Positions 42,456 through 51,989 of a stretch of DNA of 57,333 bases are shown here, piece by piece. This DNA is from Nocardiopsis flavescens (GTDB lineage: Bacteria; Actinomycetota; Actinomycetes; Streptosporangiales; Streptosporangiaceae): assembly GCF_900141985.1 (NCBI RefSeq), contig NZ_FQZK01000030.1:1-57333 (forward strand), given 5' to 3'. The translations under genes and the position numbers were made by a program. Position 1 is the stretch's first letter. Each line of letters begins with the position of its first letter. Under the pieces are notes generated by a model. It was given only the letters and a program-made list of their open reading frames with translations, did no database searches and had not been told where the DNA came from.

Positions 42456-44228
42456 ATGAGCAGAATCCACAGTGCCGCGACACCCGGACCGTCGCGAGCA
42501 CGCAGAGGGCCGGCCGCCCTGTCCGCCCTGGTGGTGGGCGCCGCACTGGCCGTCGTCCCCGCCGCCCCCGCCAGCGCCGACTCCGGTTGTGCCGTCGAGT
42601 ACACGGTCAACGACTGGGGCTCGGGTTTCACCGCGAACGTCGAGATCACCAACCTGGGCGCCGCCGTCAACGGCTGGACCCTCGACTGGTCCTTCCCCGG
42701 GAACCAGCAGGTCACCAACCTCTGGGGCGGCACGCACACCCAGAGCGGCGCCAACGTCTCCGTATCCGACGCCGGCTACAACTCCTCCATCTCCACCGAC
42801 GGCGCGGTGAGCTTCGGGTTCAACGGCTCCTACAGCGGCTCCAACGCGGCCCCGCTCGCGTTCGAGCTCAACGGCGTCCTGTGCGACGGCGCGGTCGACC
42901 CCGGCGAGCCGGGAGAGCCCGGAGAGCCCGGTGAACCCGGAGAGCCGGGCGAGCCCGGCACCTCCCGCGTGGACAACCCCTACTCCGGGGCCGACGTCTA
43001 CGTGAACCCCGTCTGGTCCGCGAACGCGGCGGCCGAGCCGGGCGGCGAGGCCGTGGCGAACGAGCCCACCGGCGTGTGGCTGGACCGCATCGGCGCCATC
43101 GAGGGCAACGACAGCCCGACCACCGGCTCCATGGGCCTGCGCGACCACCTGGACGAGGCCGTGGAGCAGTCCGGCGGCGAGCCCCTGGTGTTCCAGGTCG
43201 TCATCTACAACCTGCCCGGCCGCGACTGCGCCGCCCTGGCGTCCAACGGCGAGCTCGGCCCCGACGAGATCGACCGCTACAGGGACGAGTACATCGACCC
43301 GATCGCGGACATCCTCGCCGACTACGAGGACACCGAGCTGCGCATCGTGACGACCATCGAGATCGACTCGCTGCCCAACCTGGTCACCAACGTCTCCCCG
43401 CGCGCGACCGCCACCCCCGAGTGCGACGAGATGCTGGCCAACGGCAACTACGTCGAGGGCGTCGGCTACGCCCTGGCGACCCTGGGCGACATCGACAACG
43501 TCTACAACTACGTGGACGCCGGCCACCACGGCTGGATCGGCTGGGAGGACAACTTCGTCCCCTCCGCCCAGATCTTCTACCAGGCCGCCAACGCCGCCGG
43601 GGCCACCCCCGCCGACGTGCACGGGTTCATCGCCAACACCGCCAACTACTCGGCTCTGGAGGAGGAGAACTTCTCCATCGGGCAGACCATCGCCGGCGTG
43701 CCCGTCCGCCAGTCCTCCTGGGTGGACTGGAACAACTACGTCGACGAGCTGAGCTTCTCCCAGGCGCTGCGCACGGAGCTGGTCTCCCAGGGCTTCCCGT
43801 CCGACATCGGGATGCTCATCGACACCTCCCGCAACGGCTGGGGCGGCGCCGACCGGCCCACCGGCCCCGGCCCCCAGACCGACGTGGACGCCTACGTCGA
43901 CGGCGGTCGCTACGACCGGCGCGTCAACCCCGGCAACTGGTGCAACCAGGCCGGTGCCGGGCTGGGCGAGCGCCCGCAGACCGCCCCCGCGGCCGGCATC
44001 GACGCCTACGTCTGGATGAAGCCCCCGGGCGAGTCCGACGGGTCCAGCGAGCTCATCGACAACGACGAGGGCAAGGGCTTCGACCGGATGTGCGACCCGA
44101 CCTACGAGGGCAACGTCCGCAACGGCAACAGCCCGAGCGGCGCCCTGGGCGACGCCCCGATCTCCGGGCACTGGTTCTCCGCCCAGTTCCAGGAGCTGCT
44201 GGACAACGCCTACCCGCCCCTCGACTGA
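42456..44228 (+). CDS. Secreted GH6 exocellulase with N-terminal CBM2
   Basis: The 590-residue precursor has a signal peptide (cleavage after ASA), a CBM2 (GCAVEYTVNDWGSGFTANVE to about 135) and a collagen-like linker of six Gly-Glu-Pro repeats. A GH6 catalytic domain follows, resembling Thermobifida Cel6B: GVWLDRIGAIEGNDSPTTGS, IYNLPGRDCAALASNGEL, DAGHHGWIGWEDN and LIDTSRNGWGG. GH6 exo-enzymes release cellobiose from the non-reducing end with inversion. It is the first of five enzyme genes and carries both CelR-type operators upstream. AAGAAGTAGAAGAG precedes the ATG. Confidence 0.93.
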   Translation: MSRIHSAATPGPSRARRGPAALSALVVGAALAVVPAAPASADSGCAVEYTVNDWGSGFTANVEITNLGAAVNGWTLDWSFPGNQQVTNLWGGTHTQSGANVSVSDAGYNSSISTDGAVSFGFNGSYSGSNAAPLAFELNGVLCDGAVDPGEPGEPGEPGEPGEPGEPGTSRVDNPYSGADVYVNPVWSANAAAEPGGEAVANEPTGVWLDRIGAIEGNDSPTTGSMGLRDHLDEAVEQSGGEPLVFQVVIYNLPGRDCAALASNGELGPDEIDRYRDEYIDPIADILADYEDTELRIVTTIEIDSLPNLVTNVSPRATATPECDEMLANGNYVEGVGYALATLGDIDNVYNYVDAGHHGWIGWEDNFVPSAQIFYQAANAAGATPADVHGFIANTANYSALEEENFSIGQTIAGVPVRQSSWVDWNNYVDELSFSQALRTELVSQGFPSDIGMLIDTSRNGWGGADRPTGPGPQTDVDAYVDGGRYDRRVNPGNWCNQAGAGLGERPQTAPAAGIDAYVWMKPPGESDGSSELIDNDEGKGFDRMCDPTYEGNVRNGNSPSGALGDAPISGHWFSAQFQELLDNAYPPLD

Positions 44229-44235
44229 CCCGGAC

Positions 44236-44264
44236 GCGGTCACCGGCCCGCGGCCGGTGACCGC
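44236..44264 (+). terminator. Hairpin between GH6 and GH48 genes
   Basis: GCGGTCACCGGCC and GGCCGGTGACCGC form a perfect 13-bp stem with a 3-nt loop, 7 bp after the GH6 stop. It could end the message or reduce read-through to the GH48 gene. Confidence 0.7.
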
Positions 44265-44500
44265 ACCAGGCCCCGGCGGCGCCCGGGCCGACCGAGCGGA
44301 CGCGACCGCCCGGCCGCCGCCGGATCCGACCGGTCCCCCCGCCTCTCGGGGACCGTCCGCCGGGCGGGGACCCGACCAGCACGGTCCCCGCCCGGCACCA
44401 CACCACCCGCACCGCTCGCCGGCCCCGCCCACTCGGTGGCGCGGCCCCGCCATGCCCGCGCCCCGGGTCCGGCGACGGGGATCCCACCCAGGAGACGCAC

Positions 44501-47170
44501 GTGCACACCCCCCGCACGGTCGGCCGCCGCCGATGGCGCCGACCCCTCCCGCTCCTGGCGGCCACCGCCCTGGCCGCCGCCCTGCTCCCGGCCACCTCCG
44601 CCCACGCGGACCCGCTCTGCACGGTCGACTACACCGTCACCAACGACTGGGGGAGCGGCTTCACCGCCGAGGTCTCCCTCACCAACCACGGCCCCGAGGT
44701 CTCGCCCTGGACCCTGGGCTGGGACTTCCCCGGCAGCCAGCGGGTCACCAACGCGTGGAACGCCACCGTGGCCCAGACCGGCGCCTCCGCCACCGCCACC
44801 GCCCCCGCGTGGGCGTCCGGCCTGGGCACCGGCGCCACCGCCGTCTTCGGCTTCCAGGGCACCGGCTCCGGGGCCGCCCCCACCGCGTTCACCCTCAACG
44901 GCACCTCCTGCGAGGACGGCGAGGAGCCCGGCCCGGAGGAGGGCGCGCTCGTCGTCACCCCGGCGAGCCTGGCCGTGGACCCCGGCGGCACGGCGGCCTT
45001 CGGCGTCCACCTGTCGGCGGCCCCCGCCGACGACGCGGACGTGGACGTCACCGTCGAGCGCTCCTCCGGCTCCGAGGTGCTCGCCGTCACCGGCGGTGCG
45101 GGGCTCACCTTCACCGCCGACGACTGGGGCCAGTCCCAGGAGGTCACCGTCGCCTCCTCCGGGGACGGCTCCCAGGACCCGGCGCAGGCCGTGTTCACCG
45201 TGGCCGCCGAGGGCTACGACCCCGTCACGGTGACCGTGCGCGAGCGCGCCACGGCCTCCAACGAGTACGAGGCCGAGTTCCTCGACCAGTACGAGAAGAT
45301 CAAGGACCCCGCCAACGGGTACTTCCGCGAGTTCGACGGCCTGCTGGTCCCGTACCACTCCGTCGAGACGCTGATCGTGGAGGCCCCCGACCACGGGCAC
45401 GCCACCACCTCCGAGGCGTACAGCTACTACCTGTGGCTGGAGGCCACCTACGGCCGGGTCACCGGGGACTGGGAGCCGTTCAACGCGGCCTGGGCGTCCA
45501 TGGAGGCGTTCATCATCCCGGGCACCGCCGACCAGCCCACCAACGCCTCCTACGACCCGTCCTCGCCCGCCACCTACATCGCCGAGTCCACCGACCCGTC
45601 GGACTACCCGATGCCGCTCGACCAGGGCGTGCAGGTGGGACAGGACCCGCTGGCCGACGAGCTGAGCGGTACCTACGGGACCGACGAGGTCTACGGCATG
45701 CACTGGCTGCTGGACGTCGACAACACCTACGGGTTCGGGTTCTGCGGCGACGGCACCGACGACGCCCCCGGCTACATCAACACCTTCCAGCGCGGCTCGA
45801 ACGAGTCGGTCTGGGAGACCGTCCCGCACCCCTCCTGCGAGACGTTCGAGCACGGCGGGGCCAACGGGTACCTCGACCTGTTCACCGACGACTCGAACTA
45901 CTCCGAGCAGTGGCGCTACACCAACGCCCCCGACGCCGACGCGCGCGCCGTGCAGGTCGCCTACCAGGCGCACACCTGGGCGAGCGAGCAGGGCAACGAG
46001 GGCGCCATCGCCGACAGCGTCTCCGACGCCGCGCGGATGGGCGACTACCTGCGCTACGCCATGTTCGACAAGTACTTCAAGGAGGTCGGCGACTGCGTCG
46101 GACCCCAGGCCTGCGCCCCCGGCGGAGGCAAGGACTCCGCGCACTACCTGATGTCCTGGTACTACGCCTGGGGCGGCGCGCTGGGCAGCGCCGAGTTCCC
46201 CTGGGCCTGGCGCATCGGCGGCTCCTCCGCCCACCAGGGCTACCAGAACGTGATGGCCGCCTACGCCCTCTCCGAGGTCGACGCCCTCACGCCCGCCTCG
46301 CCCACCGGCGCCGACGACTGGGCCACCAGCCTCGACCGCCAGCTGGAGTTCCTCCAGTGGCTCCAGTCCGCCGACGGCGGCATCGCCGGCGGCGCCACCA
46401 ACAGCTGGGAGGGCGACTACGGCCAGCCGCCCGCGGGCACCCCGACCTTCCACGGGATGTTCTACGACGAGAAGCCCGTCTGGCACGACCCGCCGTCCAA
46501 CCGGTGGTTCGGGTTCCAGGTGTGGGACATGGAGCGCGTCGCCGAGTACCACCGCATCACCGGCGACGAGCGCGCCGGGGACGTCCTCGACGCCTGGGTG
46601 CCCTGGGCCCTGGCCAACACCACCGTCGGACCCGACGGCGAGTTCGCCGTCCCCGCCGACATGGACTGGAGCGGAGCCCCCGACACCTGGACCGGCACGC
46701 CCACCGGCAACCCCGGCCTGAGGGTGGAGGTGGTCTCCCACAACCAGGACGTGGGCATCGCCGCCGGGCTGGCCAAGACGCTCCTGCACTACGCCGCCGC
46801 CACCGGCGACGCCGACGCCCTGGCCACGGCCGAGGGCCTGCTGGAGTCGCTGCTGCACCACCAGGACGACCTGGGGGTGGCGGTCCCCGAGGTGCGGGCC
46901 GACTACCAGCGGTTCGACGACCCCTACGGCGCGCCCGACGGCGGGCTGTACGTCCCCGACGGCTGGACCGGGACCATGCCCAACGGCGACGCCGTCGACT
47001 CCGACTCGACGTTCGCCTCGATCCGGTCCTTCTACGAGGACGACCCCGACTGGCCGAAGGTCCAGGCGTACCTGGACGGCGGTCCGGCACCCGAGTTCAC
47101 CTACCACCGCTTCTGGGCGCAGGTGGACGTGGCGACGGCCCTGGCCGTGCACGGGGAGCTGTTCGGGTGA
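44501..47170 (+). CDS. Secreted GH48 reducing-end cellobiohydrolase with N-terminal CBM2
   Basis: The 889-residue precursor has a signal peptide (cleavage after AHA), a CBM2 (LCTVDYTVTNDWGSGFTAEV), an Ig-like beta domain (about 145-245, LTFTADDWGQSQEVTVASSG) and a GH48 domain from ASNEYEAEFLDQYEKI onward. The GH48 acid is expected at the Glu in HGHATTSEAYSYYLWLEA. GH48 enzymes work processively from the reducing end and complement GH6. The GTG at 44501 has CAGGAGA upstream. The Ig-like module occupies the place of the fibronectin-III domain in Thermobifida Cel48A. Confidence 0.93.
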   Translation: MHTPRTVGRRRWRRPLPLLAATALAAALLPATSAHADPLCTVDYTVTNDWGSGFTAEVSLTNHGPEVSPWTLGWDFPGSQRVTNAWNATVAQTGASATATAPAWASGLGTGATAVFGFQGTGSGAAPTAFTLNGTSCEDGEEPGPEEGALVVTPASLAVDPGGTAAFGVHLSAAPADDADVDVTVERSSGSEVLAVTGGAGLTFTADDWGQSQEVTVASSGDGSQDPAQAVFTVAAEGYDPVTVTVRERATASNEYEAEFLDQYEKIKDPANGYFREFDGLLVPYHSVETLIVEAPDHGHATTSEAYSYYLWLEATYGRVTGDWEPFNAAWASMEAFIIPGTADQPTNASYDPSSPATYIAESTDPSDYPMPLDQGVQVGQDPLADELSGTYGTDEVYGMHWLLDVDNTYGFGFCGDGTDDAPGYINTFQRGSNESVWETVPHPSCETFEHGGANGYLDLFTDDSNYSEQWRYTNAPDADARAVQVAYQAHTWASEQGNEGAIADSVSDAARMGDYLRYAMFDKYFKEVGDCVGPQACAPGGGKDSAHYLMSWYYAWGGALGSAEFPWAWRIGGSSAHQGYQNVMAAYALSEVDALTPASPTGADDWATSLDRQLEFLQWLQSADGGIAGGATNSWEGDYGQPPAGTPTFHGMFYDEKPVWHDPPSNRWFGFQVWDMERVAEYHRITGDERAGDVLDAWVPWALANTTVGPDGEFAVPADMDWSGAPDTWTGTPTGNPGLRVEVVSHNQDVGIAAGLAKTLLHYAAATGDADALATAEGLLESLLHHQDDLGVAVPEVRADYQRFDDPYGAPDGGLYVPDGWTGTMPNGDAVDSDSTFASIRSFYEDDPDWPKVQAYLDGGPAPEFTYHRFWAQVDVATALAVHGELFG

Positions 47171-47562
47171 GGTGCGCCGCGGCCGGACCCGCGGTCCGGC
47201 GCCCCGCCCGACCGGGCGGGGGCCCGCGGGCCGGCCGCGGGCCCGGATGCCCGGCGGCCCGGGAGGCCCGCCGGCCGACCGACCGCTGACCGACACCGCC
47301 GACCGACCGACCGCTGCGGCGGTCCCGACAGAAACCCCCGCGGTGGCCGCCTCCACACCCCGCCGCCCTGTGCGGCCGCCGCGGGACCCCGAGCGGGGGA
47401 GGGGCCGGGTCCGGCCCCGGCCCCTCCCCGTCACCCCCCGTCCCGGAGCGCACCCGCCCCCGGGACCCTCCCGGCCGGGCCGCGGCGGGCCCGGCCGGAG
47501 CCCCCTCGCCGACTCCGACCCCTCCCGGGTCCCCCGACCCGGACCCCTCCGAGGAGCGACCG
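47171..47562. other. Intergenic region between GH48 and GH10 genes
   Basis: No gene is seen. A short hairpin (GCCGGAC/GTCCGGC, 47182-47200) follows the GH48 stop. Around 47274-47320 there is a simple CCGA/CCGACCGA repeat. No CelR-type site was found. Confidence 0.5.
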
Positions 47563-48954
47563 ATGAAGACGACCACGCGACGCCGCACGGCGGGGTTCCT
47601 CGCCCCGCTGCTCGCCCTCGCCCTGGCCCTGGCGGCCGGGGCCCCCGCCCACGCCGAGGACCCGCCGCTGCGCGACCTCGCCGACCAGCACGGCCTGCGC
47701 ATGGGCGTGGCGGTCTCCGCCCACCTGCTCGACAACGCCCGCTACGCGGAGATCGCCGCGGAGCAGTACAACTCCGTCACCCACGAGAACGAGCTGAAGT
47801 GGGAGAGCGTCCAGCCCCAGCGCGGGCAGTTCAACTGGTCGGGCGCCGACCGCCTGGTGGACTTCGCGCAGGCCAACGGCCAGGACGTCTACGGCCACAC
47901 CCTGGTCTGGCACAGCCAGCTGCCGAGCTGGGTGGCCGACGGCGGGTTCGGCCCCGCGGAGCTGGAGGGGGTGATGGAGGACCACATCTCCACCGTGGTG
48001 GGCCGCTACGCGGGCGAGATCAGCCACTGGGACGTGGTCAACGAGGCCTTCAACGAGGACGGGACCTTCCGCGACTCGGTCTTCCAGCGGACCCTGGGCC
48101 AGGACTACATCGCCACCTCCCTGGAGATGGCGCACGAGGCCGACCCCGAAGCGCGGCTGTTCATCAACGACTACAACGTCGAGGGGATCAACGCCAAGAG
48201 CGACGGGCTCTACCGGCTGGTGACCTCCCTGCTCGACCGGGGCGTCCCGCTGCACGGCGTCGGCCTCCAGTCGCACCTCATCGTCGGCCAGGTGCCCGCG
48301 AGCATGCAGGCCAACATCCAGCGGTTCGCGGACCTGGGCCTGGAGGTGGTCGTCACCGAGCTGGACATCCGCACCACCACCCCCGCCTCGCAGCAGCAGC
48401 TCCAGGCGCAGGCCGCCGACTACACGCGGGTGTTCCAGGCCTGCATGGCCGTGGACGGCTGCGGCGGCGTCACCGTGTGGGGCGTGGGCGACGCCAACTC
48501 CTGGATCCCCGACGTGTTCCCGGGACAGGGCGACGCGCTGCCCTACGACCACCAGTACGCCCCCAAGCCCTCCTACTGGGCGATGCACGAGGTCCTGGGC
48601 GGTGACGGCGGCCCCGGCCCCGGTCCCGGCCCGGGTGACGGCGACTGCGCGGTGACGTACACCGTGAGCAACGCGTGGAACCAGGGCGCCGTCATCGACG
48701 TGACCGTCCGCAACACCGGCTCCGCGGCCGTCGACGGCTGGACCCTGGCCTGGACCCAGCCCGCGGGCCAGACCATCACCTCGTCCTGGAACGCCACCGT
48801 CACCCAGACCGGCGGCGCGGTCACCGCCGAGGGAGTGTCGTGGAACCGGGTGCTCCAGCCCGGCGGCAGCGCGACCTTCGGGCTCCAGATCACCCACCAG
48901 GGCCAGACGGCCGGGCCGGCCGCGTTCGAGCTCAACGGCGCCGCCTGCGACTGA
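47563..48954 (+). CDS. Secreted GH10 endo-xylanase with C-terminal CBM2
   Basis: The 463-residue precursor has a signal peptide (cleavage after AHA, about 31), a GH10 barrel and, after a Gly-Pro linker, a CBM2 (DCAVTYTVSNAWNQGAVIDV). The acid/base is E161 (HWDVVNEAFNED) and the nucleophile E266 (VVVTELDIRT). NSVTHENELKWESVQP and GHTLVWHSQLP are further GH10 marks. It cuts the xylan backbone, helping cellulases reach cellulose. It lies in the same direction as the cellulases without its own visible operator. Confidence 0.94.
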   Translation: MKTTTRRRTAGFLAPLLALALALAAGAPAHAEDPPLRDLADQHGLRMGVAVSAHLLDNARYAEIAAEQYNSVTHENELKWESVQPQRGQFNWSGADRLVDFAQANGQDVYGHTLVWHSQLPSWVADGGFGPAELEGVMEDHISTVVGRYAGEISHWDVVNEAFNEDGTFRDSVFQRTLGQDYIATSLEMAHEADPEARLFINDYNVEGINAKSDGLYRLVTSLLDRGVPLHGVGLQSHLIVGQVPASMQANIQRFADLGLEVVVTELDIRTTTPASQQQLQAQAADYTRVFQACMAVDGCGGVTVWGVGDANSWIPDVFPGQGDALPYDHQYAPKPSYWAMHEVLGGDGGPGPGPGPGDGDCAVTYTVSNAWNQGAVIDVTVRNTGSAAVDGWTLAWTQPAGQTITSSWNATVTQTGGAVTAEGVSWNRVLQPGGSATFGLQITHQGQTAGPAAFELNGAACD

Positions 48955-49106
48955 CCCGCCGCACCTCGACCCCCGGGGCCCCGCTCCCCACCACGGGCGC
49001 CCCGGGCCCGCCCGTCCCGGGGGCCGGACCTCCTCCAGCCGGCCCCCGGGACCCCGACCCGAACCCCGCCCCCCGAATCCCGCCCCCCCGAACCCCCGGA
49101 GCACCC

Positions 49107-50498
49107 ATGCACCCGCGAACAACGACGGCGAGCCCCCGGGCCGCGGTCGCCGTGGCCCTGGCCACGGCGCTGGCCCTGGTCCTGTCCATGGTCGTCGCCC
49201 TGCTCTCCGTCTCCCCGCCCGCCGCCCGCGCCGACACCGGGTTCCGGGTCGAGAACGGCCGCCTCGTCGACGCCGCCGGCAACGACTTCCTCATCCGCGG
49301 CGTCAGCCACGCCCACACCTGGTACCTCCAGGAGACCGGCTCCTTCGCCGACATCAAGGCCCTGGGCGCCAACACCGTCCGCGTCGTCCTCAGCAGCGGG
49401 CAGCGCTGGACCGAGAACAGCGCCGCCGACGTGGCGAACGTGGTCTCCCTCTGCAAGGCCCAGCGCCTGATCTGCATGCTGGAGGTCCACGACACCACCG
49501 GCTACGGCGAGCAGTCCGGGGCCGCCACCCTCGACCAGGCCGTCGACTACTGGCTGCGCGTCCAGGACGTGCTGGAGGGCGAGGAGGACCACGTCCTCGT
49601 CAACATCGGCAACGAGCCCTACGGCAACAACGAGTCCGTCAACCAGGGCTGGGCCGACGACACCATCGCCGCCGTGGAGCGGCTGCGCGGAGCCGGGTTC
49701 GAGCACACCCTCGTCGTGGACGCACCCAACTGGGGCCAGGACTGGCAGGGCATCATGCGCCGCGACGCGCCCCTGGTGGCGGCGGCCGACGGCAACACCG
49801 TCTTCTCGATCCACATGTACGGCGTCTACCAGCAGGAGTCCACGGTCGTCTCCTACCTGGAGCACTTCTCCGACGCCGGGCTGCCGCTGATCGTCGGCGA
49901 GTTCGGCCACGACCACAGCGACGGCAACCCCGACGAGGACGCCATCATGGAGCACACCCGGCGCCTGGGGCTCGGCTACATCGGCTGGTCGTGGAGCGGC
50001 AACGGCGGGGGAGTGGAGTACCTCGACATGGTCGAGGCGTTCGACCCGGACCGGATCACCCCCTGGGGCGAACGGATCTTCCACGGGCCCGACGGGATCG
50101 GCGAGACGTCGGTGGAGGCCCCCGTGTACGGCGGGGGCGGCGACCCGACGGACCCGCCGACCGAGGAGCCGACCGACCCGCCCACCGAGGGCCCCACGGA
50201 CCCGGCGGGCGAGTGCACCGCCGAGTTCCGGATCACCAACGAGTGGTCCGGCGGCTTCCAGGCCGAGGTCGAGGTGACCGCGCACACCGCCCTCACCGGG
50301 TGGACCGTCACCTGGACCGCACCCTCCGGACAGACCGTGGCCCAGGCGTGGAACGCCGACCTGACCTCCGCCGGGGGCACCGTCAGCGCCCGCAACGCCG
50401 CCTACAACGGTGCCCTCGCCACGGGCGCGGCCACCGTCTTCGGACTCATCGGGAGCGGCCCCGCCGTCGCCCCCGACCCGACGTGCGCCGCCGCCTGA
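49107..50498 (+). CDS. Secreted GH5 mannanase-like enzyme with C-terminal CBM2
   Basis: The 463-residue precursor has a long signal segment (to about ARA, 42) and a GH5 domain with acid/base E170 (VNIGNEPYGN) and nucleophile E265 (LIVGEFGHDHSDGNPDED). A Pro-Thr-Asp linker and a CBM2 (CTAEFRITNEWSGGFQAEVE) follow. The sequence around VSHAHTWYLQ and the GEFGHDH motif resembles actinomycete beta-mannanases of GH5 subfamily 8, so mannan is the likeliest substrate. The CBM2 is nearly the same as that of the next gene at its start. Confidence 0.88.
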   Translation: MHPRTTTASPRAAVAVALATALALVLSMVVALLSVSPPAARADTGFRVENGRLVDAAGNDFLIRGVSHAHTWYLQETGSFADIKALGANTVRVVLSSGQRWTENSAADVANVVSLCKAQRLICMLEVHDTTGYGEQSGAATLDQAVDYWLRVQDVLEGEEDHVLVNIGNEPYGNNESVNQGWADDTIAAVERLRGAGFEHTLVVDAPNWGQDWQGIMRRDAPLVAAADGNTVFSIHMYGVYQQESTVVSYLEHFSDAGLPLIVGEFGHDHSDGNPDEDAIMEHTRRLGLGYIGWSWSGNGGGVEYLDMVEAFDPDRITPWGERIFHGPDGIGETSVEAPVYGGGGDPTDPPTEEPTDPPTEGPTDPAGECTAEFRITNEWSGGFQAEVEVTAHTALTGWTVTWTAPSGQTVAQAWNADLTSAGGTVSARNAAYNGALATGAATVFGLIGSGPAVAPDPTCAAA

Positions 50499-50566
50499 CC
50501 CGCGGCGGCGACTCCGGCCGGGCGCCCGCCCGGTCGGGACTCCCCCACCCGAAAGGAACACCCCCC

Positions 50567-51655
50567 ATGGAGAGGACCCGCACCCGCAACCTCCTCACCG
50601 CGGCGGTGGCGCTCAGCGCGCTCGCCGTCGGCTACGCGGTGGCGGCTGCGCCCGAGCCCGCCCAGGCACACGGCGCGTTCACCTACCCCGCCTCCCGCAC
50701 CTACGCCTGTTTCCAGGACGCCACCGGCGGCTCCTCCGGCGGCGCCCTGGCGCCCACCAACCCGGCCTGCGTCGACGCGCTGGCCGAGGGCGGCGACTAC
50801 GCGTACTGGAACTGGTTCGGCAACCTCATCTCCAACTCCGCGGGCAGGCACCGCGAGTTCGTGGCCGACGGCGAGCTTTGCGGGCCGACCCCGCAGTTCA
50901 GCGCGTTCAACGCGGCCCGCGACGACTGGCCCTCCACCCCGTTGCAGGCCAACACCACCGTGGAGTTCCTCCACAACGCCTGGGCCCCGCACCCCGGCTC
51001 GTTCTTCACCTATGTCACCAAGAGCGGCTGGGACCCGGAGCAGCCGCTGACCTGGGACGACCTGGAGCTGATCGACACGGCCGTCAACCCGCCGCTGCGC
51101 AGCGGCGGCGAGGCCGGGGCCGAGTACTACTGGGACGTGGACCTGCCCGACCGGTCCGGGCGCCACGTCGTCTACTCGGTCTGGGAGCGCTCGGACAGCC
51201 CGGAGGCGTTCTACAACTGCTCGGACGTGGTGTTCAGCGGCGGCACCGGCCAGCCCGGTCCGACCGACCCGCCGGACCCGACCGACCCGCCCGAGCCCAC
51301 GGACCCGCCCGAGCCCACCGACCCGCCGGACCCGACCGACCCGCCCGCCGACGCCTACTGCACGGCCGAGTTCCGGATCTCCAACGAGTGGTCCGGCGGC
51401 TTCCAGGCCGAGGTCGAGGTGACCGCCGGCGAGGACGGCGCGGACGGCTGGATGGTGGACTGGGTGTTCGCCAACGGGCAGGCGGTCTCCAGCCTGTGGA
51501 ACGGCACGGTCGTCAACCACGGGTCGCACCACGAGGTGCGCAGCCTCCCGCACAACGCGCTGCTGGACCCGGGCGAGAGCACCACGTTCGGGTTCACGGC
51601 CGACCACCCGGGCGGGGTGAACATCGTTCCGCTGCCCGACTGCGGTCCCGCGTGA
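50567..51655 (+). CDS. Secreted AA10 lytic polysaccharide monooxygenase with C-terminal CBM2
   Basis: The 362-residue precursor has a signal peptide ending AQA, so the mature protein begins with His35, the first copper-brace ligand (HGAFTYPASRTYAC). The second histidine is H142 in NAWAPHPGSFFTYVTKSGWD. The domain is followed by a linker of Pro-Thr-Asp/Glu-Pro repeats and a CBM2. AA10 enzymes cut crystalline cellulose or chitin oxidatively. The cellulase neighbours and the CBM2 favour cellulose. GAAAGGA lies upstream of the ATG at 50567. It is the last gene before a strong terminator. Confidence 0.93.
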   Translation: MERTRTRNLLTAAVALSALAVGYAVAAAPEPAQAHGAFTYPASRTYACFQDATGGSSGGALAPTNPACVDALAEGGDYAYWNWFGNLISNSAGRHREFVADGELCGPTPQFSAFNAARDDWPSTPLQANTTVEFLHNAWAPHPGSFFTYVTKSGWDPEQPLTWDDLELIDTAVNPPLRSGGEAGAEYYWDVDLPDRSGRHVVYSVWERSDSPEAFYNCSDVVFSGGTGQPGPTDPPDPTDPPEPTDPPEPTDPPDPTDPPADAYCTAEFRISNEWSGGFQAEVEVTAGEDGADGWMVDWVFANGQAVSSLWNGTVVNHGSHHEVRSLPHNALLDPGESTTFGFTADHPGGVNIVPLPDCGPA

Positions 51656-51670
51656 CCGCGCCCGCCTGAC

Positions 51671-51709
51671 CGCGGGTCCCGGCGCCGCGCCACGGCGCCG
51701 GGACCCGCG
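51671..51709 (+). terminator. Strong terminator after the cellulase cluster
   Basis: CGCGGGTCCCGGCGCCG and its perfect complement form a 17-bp stem with a 5-nt loop, 16 bp after the LPMO stop. The rest of 51710-51989 shows no gene. Confidence 0.85.
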
Positions 51710-51989
51710 CCCCGCCGCGGGCGGCGGGTCCCGCGGGTCCGCGCCGCCAGGGGCGCGGAGCGGCCCCGCCAGGACCGCGGCGCCGGTGCGCGGGGGACGG
51801 CGGCCGGGCCCCGCAGCGGGCCGGCGCAGGGGGGGCGGGACCGCCGGGATGAAAACGGGCCGGGGGGACACGGCGCCTCCCACGCGGTGGGGGCCGCATT
51901 CCCGGTGCTCCCCGCCCGGAGCGGCGACCGCCCGCCGCCCGTGGCCGGTGCCGGGCGGCCCGCGGACGGGACCGCCGCGCGGGTGCGGG

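Noticed and set aside
42901..42960. A repeat array in the GH6 gene (CRISPR-like at first sight)
   Set aside because: It is the in-frame Gly-Glu-Pro linker. No CRISPR array was seen anywhere in the window.
42417..47434. Long minus-strand frames opposite the GH6 and GH48 genes
   Set aside because: Gly/Val-rich shadows of clear enzyme genes, with no ribosome-binding site or homology.
51180..51195. TGGGAGCGCTCGG inside the LPMO gene as a CelR site
   Set aside because: It lies in the coding sequence for WERSDS and lacks the right half of the palindrome.
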